A stretch of 6,220 nt of DNA from Saprospiraceae bacterium. GTDB taxonomy: Bacteria; Bacteroidota; Bacteroidia; Chitinophagales; Saprospiraceae. A program made the position numbers and the translations under genes. Below are positions 1-6,161 of this stretch, piece by piece (position 1 is the first letter of the stretch; every line of letters starts with the position of its first letter). The stretch spans positions 1-6,220 of the forward strand of contig CANETR010000136.1 in assembly GCA_947441325.1 (NCBI GenBank), in the 5' to 3' direction. The notes under the pieces are model-generated. The model was not told the origin of the DNA, ran no database searches, and worked only from the letters and a program-made list of their open reading frames with translations.

Positions 1-639
1 AGATACGAAAGAAAATATCGCATCGAAGTACTTAGTCCAGACCTTGTAAGCCAGGGACTAAAGCTACACCCTATCGGATTCAGACAACTTTATCCCGAAA
101 GACAGGTTAATAATATATATTTTGATACTGTCGGATTTACGACCTACAAAGAAAATGTAGCGGGACTTGAACAAAGACAAAAATTTAGGGTTCGATGGTA
201 TGGTACTGATGTTTTAAATATTGAAAATGCTGTTTTGGAAATAAAATTGCGTCAAAATAATTTGGGAGATAAAATATCCATTCCGATTAAGGCTTTTTCA
301 TTTTTAAACATTAGCGACCTCATTACTCAAGTAAACCACTTATGTCCTAAAACTTCTGGCGTGTTGAGACCGACACTTTTCAATTCTTACCAACGCAAAT
401 ACTGGGTTAGTCCGGATAATCATTTCAGAATAACTGTTGATACACAGCTAAAGTATGCCCCAATGATTCCGGAACCATTCATAGGAAGACAACTTTTGCA
501 TGATAGGTTTGTGAGTATTTTGGAACTCAAATACGATGAATTACACGACTCGAAGGCCGATAGAGTTACACAGAATTTACCTTATCGACTTAGTAAAAAT
601 TCTAAATACGTAAACGGCATCAATCTCTGCTACCCATAA
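1..639 (+). CDS. VTC-domain (polyphosphate polymerase-like, CYTH/TTM fold) protein, 5'-truncated
   Basis: The frame is open from the first base to a TAA at 637-639, giving 212 residues without a start codon. The true start probably lies only a few codons upstream, because the visible sequence begins at the RYERKY strand that opens this domain. Seen in order: R-Y-E-R-K-Y (1-6), VNNIYFDT (36-43), alternating charged residues K61/R63/R65, LEIK (79-82), GDK (89-91), an R-P-T-L-F-N-S-Y-Q-R-K-Y strand (123-134), FRITVD (142-147), ILELKYD (173-179) and NSKYVNGI (200-207). This series of Glu/Lys/Arg strands matches the VTC domain, a triphosphate tunnel metalloenzyme fold in which basic residues hold phosphate chains and acidic ones bind metal. 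The yeast relative Vtc4 makes polyphosphate from ATP; activity of bacterial stand-alone homologs is less certain. Bacterial homologs often neighbour DUF4956 or CotH-like genes, but neither follows here. The family call is firm, the enzymatic role inferred. An internal TTG at 235 is not a real start. Confidence 0.85.
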   Translation, partial: RYERKYRIEVLSPDLVSQGLKLHPIGFRQLYPERQVNNIYFDTVGFTTYKENVAGLEQRQKFRVRWYGTDVLNIENAVLEIKLRQNNLGDKISIPIKAFSFLNISDLITQVNHLCPKTSGVLRPTLFNSYQRKYWVSPDNHFRITVDTQLKYAPMIPEPFIGRQLLHDRFVSILELKYDELHDSKADRVTQNLPYRLSKNSKYVNGINLCYP

Positions 640-712
640 AACCAAACAGAATACTGCAAATAATACAAAAAATAGAACTTTACAAATTTTTATTTGTTAT
701 GTTCATCACTTA

Positions 713-736
713 TTGACAATAAATTCTTTAATTTTG
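713..736 (+). promoter_or_regulatory. Candidate Bacteroidota promoter upstream of the MORN-repeat gene
   Basis: TAATTTTG at 729-736 matches the Bacteroidota primary-sigma -7 consensus TAnnTTTG at every fixed base. The nearest upstream TTG is at 713-715, giving a 13-base spacer that is shorter than the usual 17-23, so the -33 element is weak or absent. Initiation would fall near 741-745, leaving a leader of roughly 55 bases before the ATG at 798. A small inverted repeat (741-753) lies right at the expected start site. The box matches the consensus exactly; its use as a promoter is inferred. Confidence 0.5.
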
Positions 737-740
737 CGTC

Positions 741-753
741 CGTTTAAAAAACG
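741..753 (+). repeat. Small inverted repeat CGTTT-aaa-AAACG at the predicted transcription start
   Basis: A perfect 5-bp inverted repeat with a 3-base centre begins five bases after the -7 box at 729-736. Its position would suit a small operator or a weak hairpin at the 5' end of the transcript. The arms are short and the region is AT-rich, so chance is a fair explanation. Confidence 0.25.
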
Positions 754-797
754 AGCATATTATTTTAATATATTTTTAAAAATTTAAACAATCCTAC

Positions 798-1805
798 ATG
801 ATCAGTGATTGTGACATGCGCTTCAAAAATTCGGTCAAAAGTTTAATCGCGTTTGTCCTTGTACTGCTGTTTGTACCATATCTAAATGCCCAACATCCAA
901 AGAAAATTTATTGGGAAAGTGGTAAAATAAGATGTGAAGGCCAAACAAATGATGCCGGTATCAGAGCAGGTCAATGGAAGTTTTACTATGTTACCGGAGA
1001 ATTGGAAGCAGTTGGTAGCTACTCGGGTAAAAAAACAAATGCATTTTACGACCCTTTCAAAAGAAATAAATCTTCGGCAGTTGATGATCAGGGGCTATTA
1101 CATGCCAGAGATGGTGAGTGGGATTTTTACTTCAAAAATGGCCAAATGTCCGCAAAGATAAATTATCTGGCAGGCTGCCCGGTTGGTAAAGCCCTTCGTT
1201 TTCATGCCAATGGTTCTAAAGCTGAGGAAACACATTTCAGCAATTGTAAGCCCTTCCCACCCAGAACAATGTGGGACCAGAAAGGCGTAAAATATTTTGA
1301 AACAAAAGCCGAAGGCACCGGCAAAACTGTTGATTATGAATATTATCCGAGTGGGCAAATTAAATCAATTGTCCCATACAAAGACGGAGAGCAATACGGC
1401 ATTGTAAAAAGATATTTTGAGAATGGTAGCCGCGAAGAGGATGTGATGATGAAAAACAACAAGGTGCATGGCAGTTATCGCTCCTGGTATTCAAATGGCA
1501 AAAAGCAAAGAGAGTTTTTCTCTATTAATAATGTAATGTCCGGTGAGTTTAAAGAATGGAATGAGTACGGTGTATTATTAAGAGAAATAATTGAAAATAC
1601 CGAACTACAGCGAATCGTTGTAAAAACCTTTTGGGAGAATGGTCAAATAAAAATGCAGGGCACTTCAAAGACTCCTCCCTCACTTAGTATTCATCACTGG
1701 TCACAGAGCCGCCACGGAGCTTGGACCTATTGGGACAAAAATGGCAATGTTCAAAAAACCGAGAATTATATAGATGGCAAACTCATCAGTACCGACCTCC
1801 CATAA
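798..1805 (+). CDS. Exported MORN_2/YwqK-family repeat protein
   Basis: The gene encodes 335 residues. The N-terminus has a basic stretch followed by a hydrophobic core (LIAFVLVLLFVPYL, about 16-29) and a likely signal-peptidase I site after NAQ (30-32), so the protein is probably exported to the periplasm or beyond. No lipobox cysteine is seen. The rest is about ten degenerate repeats of the form G-x-W/Y-x-x-(Y/W)-x-x-(N/S)-G-x-x-x-x-x-x-x-Y, near 39-48, 58-75, 106-123, 130-147, 177-194, 201-218, 225-242, 249-264, 276-288 and 307-324. This is the MORN_2 pattern of proteins labelled 'toxin-antitoxin system YwqK family antitoxin', a name that says little about function in Bacteroidota; no toxin partner is visible. 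ATG 816 (residue 7, MRFKNSVKS) is a credible alternative start because it gives a more typical basic signal-peptide n-region without the two aspartates. The gene seems monocistronic, with a promoter box at 729-736 and a hairpin at 1830-1861. Exact function unknown. Confidence 0.85.
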   Translation: MISDCDMRFKNSVKSLIAFVLVLLFVPYLNAQHPKKIYWESGKIRCEGQTNDAGIRAGQWKFYYVTGELEAVGSYSGKKTNAFYDPFKRNKSSAVDDQGLLHARDGEWDFYFKNGQMSAKINYLAGCPVGKALRFHANGSKAEETHFSNCKPFPPRTMWDQKGVKYFETKAEGTGKTVDYEYYPSGQIKSIVPYKDGEQYGIVKRYFENGSREEDVMMKNNKVHGSYRSWYSNGKKQREFFSINNVMSGEFKEWNEYGVLLREIIENTELQRIVVKTFWENGQIKMQGTSKTPPSLSIHHWSQSRHGAWTYWDKNGNVQKTENYIDGKLISTDLP

Positions 1806-1829
1806 ACATCACAATCAAAACATAATAAT

Positions 1830-1863
1830 AAAGCATATTTGCCACTAGGCAGGTATGCTTTTT
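1830..1863 (+). terminator. Long hairpin, probable intrinsic terminator of the MORN-repeat gene
   Basis: Arms at 1830-1843 and 1848-1861 pair over 14 bases, including two adjacent G-U wobbles when read as plus-strand RNA, around the 4-base loop ACTA. The 3' arm ends in a run of five T (1859-1863). It begins 24 bases after the TAA of the MORN gene, which fits a terminator. The short T-run and the nearness to the next ATG (1873) leave open a role as an intercistronic processing or attenuation hairpin. Confidence 0.65.
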
Positions 1864-1872
1864 CATTAAAAT

Positions 1873-3030
1873 ATGGATAACAACAAGATTGAAGACCTGA
1901 ACAGGTTAAAAAAATGGCGCTTGATTTTGGGAGAAAATGCGGAAGAAGAAAATGAATCATCTTATCCTCTTGACCCCGTAGCGGCTTCCGTTGACAAGGC
2001 ATTGGATGCCCTCTACGGAGAGTCAGCCAAGGCTGGGCTTGGCAGTTCTGCACCCAAAGTAAGCCGTTGGTTGGGTGACATAAGAAAATATTTTAACAAG
2101 GAAACGGTGCAGATTATGCAAAAAGACGCTTTCGAGCGGCTTGGCATTGAACGTATGTTGCTGGAACCAGAGTTGCTGCAAACGGTCGAAGCAGATATTA
2201 ATTTGGTGTCAACACTCATTTCTCTTAACAAAGTCATACCAACTAAAACAAGAGAAACTGCCCGCCTGGTTGTAAAAAAGGTTTTAGACCAACTAATTCA
2301 AAAAATGCAGCATCCTATGCGCGAAGCTGTGATGGGCGCATTGTCAAGTGCTTTTAGAAACCGCAGACCAAAATTGAATGAAATCGATTGGCATCGAACT
2401 ATTAAATTAAATTTAAAACATTATCAGCCTGATTACAAAAGTATTATTCCCCAAAATCTGATAGGCCATGGCAAAAAAGGTCAGTCATTGCGCAATGTAA
2501 TTCTATGTGTTGACCAGAGCGGTTCTATGGCTGCTTCTGTTGTTTACAGTTCTGTCTTTGGCGCTGTCCTTGCTTCGATACCCTCTTTAAAAACTAAGAT
2601 GATTGTTTTTGACACAGCAGTTGCCGACCTCACAAAAGAGCTTCACGATCCGGTAGATTTGCTTTTTGGGGCACAATTGGGAGGTGGGACCGATATTAAC
2701 AAAGCACTTAACTATGCAGAACAGCAGGTAGAAAACCCAAATGATACCATTCTTATTTTGATTTCAGATTTGTACGAAGGAGGCAATGCATCAGAAATGC
2801 TCAGAAGGGCAGGCAGACTCAAAGCATCCGGAGTTCAATTTATTTGTCTGTTGGCATTAGATGATGAAGGCATTCCAGCTTATGACAAAGCAATTGCCGA
2901 AAAATTATCAGCCTTTGGCATTCCGGTATTTGGTTGCAGCCCAAATGTTTTTCCCGATTTGATGGCCGCTGTGATTAAAAAAGATAATCTCAAAAACTTT
3001 CTTTCGAAACACAATATAGCTTTAAAATGA
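1873..3030 (+). CDS. YehP-like VWA-domain protein (partner family of MoxR-type AAA+ ATPases)
   Basis: The protein is 385 residues long, close to the usual length of this family, and opens with the typical L-x-R-L-K-K-W-R-L-I-L-G stretch (9-20). A conserved N-terminal helical region (about 35-200) contains SSAPKVSRWLGDIR (58-71), QKDAFERLGIERMLLEPE (83-100) and the R-N-R-R-P-x-x-N-E-I-D-W segment (162-173). A VWA domain follows at about 205-370. Its metal-ion-dependent adhesion site is complete: D214-x-S216-x-S218, T273 in GGGTD, and D299 in LISDLYEGG. Proteins of this type are cytoplasmic and usually encoded beside a MoxR-family AAA+ ATPase, a DUF5682-like protein and a SWIM zinc-finger protein, as with E. 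coli yehL/yehM/yehP/yehQ. MoxR-VWA pairs are generally thought to act as chaperone-like remodelling machines, but the substrate of this branch is not known. None of these partners is in the window. The start at 1873 is supported by the conserved N-terminus; no clear Shine-Dalgarno site precedes it. Confidence 0.88.
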   Translation: MDNNKIEDLNRLKKWRLILGENAEEENESSYPLDPVAASVDKALDALYGESAKAGLGSSAPKVSRWLGDIRKYFNKETVQIMQKDAFERLGIERMLLEPELLQTVEADINLVSTLISLNKVIPTKTRETARLVVKKVLDQLIQKMQHPMREAVMGALSSAFRNRRPKLNEIDWHRTIKLNLKHYQPDYKSIIPQNLIGHGKKGQSLRNVILCVDQSGSMAASVVYSSVFGAVLASIPSLKTKMIVFDTAVADLTKELHDPVDLLFGAQLGGGTDINKALNYAEQQVENPNDTILILISDLYEGGNASEMLRRAGRLKASGVQFICLLALDDEGIPAYDKAIAEKLSAFGIPVFGCSPNVFPDLMAAVIKKDNLKNFLSKHNIALK

Positions 3031-3089
3031 GCAGATTGTTTGAGCTCTTAAAATTTCTGACCTTTCACGATTATTCCAAAAAATCTTAG
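3027..3089 (+). other. Tiny 20-codon ORF overlapping the VWA stop codon (ATGA); doubtful gene
   Basis: An ATG at 3027 overlaps the TGA stop of the VWA gene (ATGA) and opens a frame of 20 codons ending at TAG 3087-3089, encoding MSRLFELLKFLTFHDYSKKS. The ATGA junction is typical of translational coupling, and in related loci another gene of the cluster can follow the VWA gene. The peptide resembles no family I recognise. It could be a leader peptide, the decayed start of a lost downstream gene, or chance; I favour chance or decay. Confidence 0.15.
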
Positions 3090-3106
3090 GCTTAATAGTT
3101 TTTTTT
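3078..3106 (+). terminator. Weak terminator-like element after the VWA gene
   Basis: A run of six A (3078-3083) can pair with the eight-T run at 3099-3106. A short inner stem TTA/TAA (3086-3088 with 3093-3095 or 3094-3096) closes a loop around GGCT. The stem is almost entirely A-U and has an internal mismatch, so it would be unstable. The T-run and its position 48-76 bases after the VWA stop are the main reasons for listing it. Confidence 0.3.
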
Positions 3107-3163
3107 CAATATTAATGGTACAATTTATATGGTTCTCAAAAAATTATTTACCTTAGGGAACAA

Positions 3164-3178
3164 GAATAGATGCTATTC
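3164..3178 (+). repeat. Inverted repeat GAATAG-atg-CTATTC in the cphA leader region
   Basis: A perfect 6-bp inverted repeat with a 3-base centre lies 53 bases upstream of the cphA ATG. Seven bases after it is TAATTTTT (3185-3192), a one-mismatch copy of the Bacteroidota -7 box, but no TTG is found at the matching -33 distance. An operator or small hairpin controlling cphA is possible; a chance palindrome is also possible. Confidence 0.3.
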
Positions 3179-3231
3179 AGATACTAATTTTTTAAATTTA
3201 TACATTCATAAATAATATACCAAGCGCGATT

Positions 3232-5892
3232 ATGAAAATTCGTGAAATCAATGCCATGCGTGGGCCAAATTATTGGTCAGTACGTCGCCACAAATTAATA
3301 GTGATGGTTTTGGACCTCCAAGACCTTGAACAAAAACCTACCAATACCATTCCGGGTTTTAGAGAAAGGCTACAAGCTATGTTCCCTGGAATGTACGAGC
3401 ACCGATGTTCAGTAGGTTGTCCTGGTGGTTTTTTCCAAAGAGTGGACGAGGGCACCTGGATGGGTCATGTCATTGAACACATTGCGCTGGAAATACAATC
3501 GCTTGCCGGGATGGAAGTTGGCTTTGGCCGTACCAGAACCTATGGCGAAGATGGGGTTTACTTTGTAGTCTTCGATTATATTGAAGAAAAAGTTGGTCGC
3601 TACGCTGCCGAAGCATCGGTAAGAATAGCAGAGGCCATCATCGAGGGCAGCGAATATAACCTGGCAGCAGACATAAGAGAAATGCGTAAAATGCGCGAGC
3701 GCGAAGCCCTCGGACCGAGCACCTCTTCATTGGTCATGGAGGCCGAATTCAGAGGAATTCCATGGATTCGACTTAATAAATATTCACTTTGTCAATTGGG
3801 CTACGGCGCCAATCAAAAACGCATTCAGGCAACTGTTACCAGCATGACCAGTAGTATTGGTGTAGAAATTGCCTGCGATAAAGAAGATACAAAATTTCTG
3901 CTTGAACAGTACGAAGTACCTGTACCAAGAGGTGAAGTTATCAAAACAGAGGCCGGACTTGAAGATGCCATGCGAAAACTTGGTTTTCCATTAGTAATCA
4001 AACCCATTAATGGCAATCACGGACGTGGTATTACTACCAATATTCAAGATAAAGAAACAGCCTTGTTAGCATTTTCACAAGCAAAAAAAGTTTCTAATTC
4101 AGTTATTGTAGAACGTTTTATTACCGGCTTTGATTATCGTATCCTGGTAGTTAATAACAAATTGGTAGCCGCTGCCAAACGTACTCCGGCACATGTTGTG
4201 GGCGATGGCATTTCTACCATTCAACAACTGATTGATGAAGTAAATAAAGATCCGAGACGTGGTTATGGCCATGAAAAAATTCTAACTCAAATAGATGTTG
4301 ATGCCATTACCCATAAAATTCTGGTCGAAAAAGGACTGACCCTGGATTCTGTAATTGAAAAAGGCCAGATTCTGTATGTAAAAGATACCGCAAATCTTTC
4401 TACAGGTGGAACCGCCGAGGATGTTACCGATATTGTTCATCCTTACAATGTTTTCATGGCTGAACGTATAGCTAAAATTGTAGGTCTCGATATATGTGGC
4501 ATCGATATCATGACAACAGATATTACAGAGCCTTTGCCCGATACCAGAGGAGCAGTTTTGGAAGTGAATGCTGCACCCGGTTTCCGTATGCACCTGGCTC
4601 CTACCAGCGGCTTGCCCAGAAATGTCGCGGCACATGTTATTGATATGCTTTACCCCGCAGGCTCCACTGCCAGAATTCCAATCATTGCCATAACAGGTAC
4701 GAACGGTAAAACAACTACTACACGCCTGCTTGCGCATATTGCCAGAATGAAAGGTTACAAAGTTGGATATACCACTACAGATGGTGTTTATATACAAAAC
4801 AGACTGCTCATGACAGGAGATTGCACGGGCCCATCATCTGCTGAATTTGTGTTGAAAGACCCAACTGTTGATTTTGCTGTTTTGGAATGTGCCCGCGGTG
4901 GTCTTCTACGCGCCGGATTAGGTTTCAAAAAATGTAATGTTGGAATTGTTACCAACGTAGCTGCCGACCATTTGGGTTTAAAAGGTATTCATACCCTCGA
5001 ACAACTTGCGAAGGTAAAGGGCGTAATTCCAGAAACTGTTATGCCTGGTGGATATGCTATCTTAAATGCTGATGATGACAGGGTTTATGAAATGAAAAAC
5101 GGCCTTCAGGAAGGTGTCAATCTGGCTCTTTTCTCAATGGACGAACACAATGAGCGCATTAAGAAACATATGCGCAATGGAGGACTTTCGGCAATTTACG
5201 AGGATGGTTTTATCACCATTGCCAAGGGCGAGTGGAAAATTCGTGTTGCAAAGGCTATAAATGTACCGCTAACCTTTGGCGGCAAAGCAGCCTTCATGAT
5301 ACAAAATGTATTACCTGCAGTACTTGCAGCTTATACAGAAGGTATTTCTATAGAAGATATAAGAGTAGCTATTGAGTCTTTTATCCCATCTCCGTCTCAA
5401 ACTCCGGGTCGTCTTAATATGTTTGAATTTAAAAACTTCAATATATTGCTTGACTACGCCCACAATTCTGCAGGTTTCAGAGCACTACAGAAATTCGTCG
5501 AAAAAATGGATGGCAGTCCAAAAGTAGGGATTATAGCCGGAATCGGTGACCGACGCGAAGAAGACAACAACGATATAGGTCGTATTGCTGCTGAAATGTT
5601 TGATGAGATTATCATCAGACAGGACAAAAACCTACGCGGCAAAACCGAAGAGGAAATTATTGGAATGATTCTCGCAGGCGTGAGAGAGGTTTCGGCCGAC
5701 AAAAAAGTTACCATTATTCCTTCCGAAAAAGAGGCCATAACCTATGCCATTAACAATGCTCAAAAGGGCGCACTTATTATAGTAAGCTCAGATGTGGTAC
5801 CTGATGCGCTGAATCTGGTGATGAAATTCAAAGAAGAAGAAGCAAACAGATTGTACGAAATAACAAAATCGGACATTCCGAATCTGGGTTAG
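3232..5892 (+). CDS. cphA: Cyanophycin synthetase
   Basis: This 886-residue protein is full length for CphA, which builds cyanophycin granules in the cytoplasm: ATP-dependent addition of L-Asp to the polyaspartate backbone, then of L-Arg to the Asp side-chain carboxylate. The N-terminal domain (about 1-160) carries H79-x-x-E82-H83, matching the site reported as a cryptic metal-dependent hydrolase that creates primers. The ATP-grasp domain (about 215-475) shows KPINGNHGRGI (257-267), VIVERFITGFDYRILV (291-306) and LEVNAAPGFRMHL (443-455). The Mur-ligase-like domain (about 483-886) has the P-loop GTNGKTTTTR (489-498, K493), TGPSSAEFVL (532-541), ECARGGLLRAGLGF (552-565), NVAADHLGL (575-583), TPGR (724-727) and LDYAHN (740-745). 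Both ATP-binding sites look intact, favouring the two-substrate CphA1 type over the dipeptide-using CphA2. The start MKIREINAMRGPNYWS is the conserved family start. No cyanophycinase gene (cphB) is adjacent on either side. A strong terminator at 5919-5952 ends the unit. Confidence 0.96.
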   Translation: MKIREINAMRGPNYWSVRRHKLIVMVLDLQDLEQKPTNTIPGFRERLQAMFPGMYEHRCSVGCPGGFFQRVDEGTWMGHVIEHIALEIQSLAGMEVGFGRTRTYGEDGVYFVVFDYIEEKVGRYAAEASVRIAEAIIEGSEYNLAADIREMRKMREREALGPSTSSLVMEAEFRGIPWIRLNKYSLCQLGYGANQKRIQATVTSMTSSIGVEIACDKEDTKFLLEQYEVPVPRGEVIKTEAGLEDAMRKLGFPLVIKPINGNHGRGITTNIQDKETALLAFSQAKKVSNSVIVERFITGFDYRILVVNNKLVAAAKRTPAHVVGDGISTIQQLIDEVNKDPRRGYGHEKILTQIDVDAITHKILVEKGLTLDSVIEKGQILYVKDTANLSTGGTAEDVTDIVHPYNVFMAERIAKIVGLDICGIDIMTTDITEPLPDTRGAVLEVNAAPGFRMHLAPTSGLPRNVAAHVIDMLYPAGSTARIPIIAITGTNGKTTTTRLLAHIARMKGYKVGYTTTDGVYIQNRLLMTGDCTGPSSAEFVLKDPTVDFAVLECARGGLLRAGLGFKKCNVGIVTNVAADHLGLKGIHTLEQLAKVKGVIPETVMPGGYAILNADDDRVYEMKNGLQEGVNLALFSMDEHNERIKKHMRNGGLSAIYEDGFITIAKGEWKIRVAKAINVPLTFGGKAAFMIQNVLPAVLAAYTEGISIEDIRVAIESFIPSPSQTPGRLNMFEFKNFNILLDYAHNSAGFRALQKFVEKMDGSPKVGIIAGIGDRREEDNNDIGRIAAEMFDEIIIRQDKNLRGKTEEEIIGMILAGVREVSADKKVTIIPSEKEAITYAINNAQKGALIIVSSDVVPDALNLVMKFKEEEANRLYEITKSDIPNLG

Positions 5893-5918
5893 TTATACTA
5901 GATTATAAAATTTATTTG

Positions 5919-5952
5919 AAAGTCGTCGGCCTCAAAACCGACGATTTTTTTT
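5919..5952 (+). terminator. Strong rho-independent terminator of cphA
   Basis: TCGTCGG at 5923-5929 pairs perfectly with CCGACGA at 5938-5944 around an 8-base loop (CCTCAAAA). It is followed at once by eight T (5945-5952). Bases 5919-5922 (AAAG) can extend the stem into the T-run with one G-U pair. The GC-rich stem plus U-tract, 26 bases after the cphA stop, is a classic intrinsic terminator. It separates cphA from the downstream YbaB-like gene. Confidence 0.93.
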
Positions 5953-6161
5953 ATCAAAATATGCAAACTTGCAATTCCGCCAAAAAACAATTATTTTTAC
6001 GGGAAATAAATTGACGAAACACCAAAATGCAAATTGTAAATGATGTTTTTTGTCAAATGAAAAAGCAAAGATTGTTAATCCCAATTAACTGATTTTTAAA
6101 TCTTTAATCCTTAGATAATCCGATACATATCTGAAGATTAACTAATTTACTTATTATACCT
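5953..6161 (+). other. AT-rich intergenic region upstream of the YbaB/EbfC gene
   Basis: These 209 bases contain no credible ORF. They hold two small palindromes, TGCAA-AC-TTGCA (5962-5973) and GTTAAT-CCCA-ATTAAC (6074-6089), and a partly repeated stretch, ATTAACTgATTT at 6084-6095 and ATTAACTaATTT at about 6138-6149. Since the cphA terminator lies just upstream, the promoter of the YbaB-like gene should be here. I could not find a full TAnnTTTG box with a properly spaced TTG. Confidence 0.5.

Noticed and set aside
235..639. A separate gene starting at TTG 235
   Set aside because: The same frame is open back to base 1 and the upstream 78 codons carry conserved VTC-domain motifs (RYERKY, NNIYFDT), so this is an internal leucine codon of the truncated gene.
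772..783. Palindrome ATTTTTAAAAAT ahead of the MORN gene
   Set aside because: It is a simple A/T tract in very AT-rich leader DNA; such palindromes arise easily and nothing supports a function.
934..1358. Overlapping short ORFs in other frames within the MORN-repeat gene
   Set aside because: Their translations are low in recognisable structure and lie entirely within the repeat-coding frame, which has clear periodic amino-acid conservation.
1766..2237. Two minus-strand ORFs over the MORN/VWA junction and VWA 5' end
   Set aside because: They are antisense to the conserved VWA N-terminal region, show no recognisable domain and have no promoter; shadows.
1805..3231. Possibility that the VWA gene and cphA form one functional operon
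   Set aside because: A 201-base gap with a T-run terminator-like element separates them, and the YehP-like family has no known link to cyanophycin; co-transcription cannot be claimed from sequence alone.
4282..4797. A 171-codon minus-strand ORF inside cphA
   Set aside because: It lies antisense to strongly conserved ATP-grasp and P-loop coding sequence, and its Cys/Ser/Ile-rich translation resembles no family; it is a shadow of the plus-strand gene.
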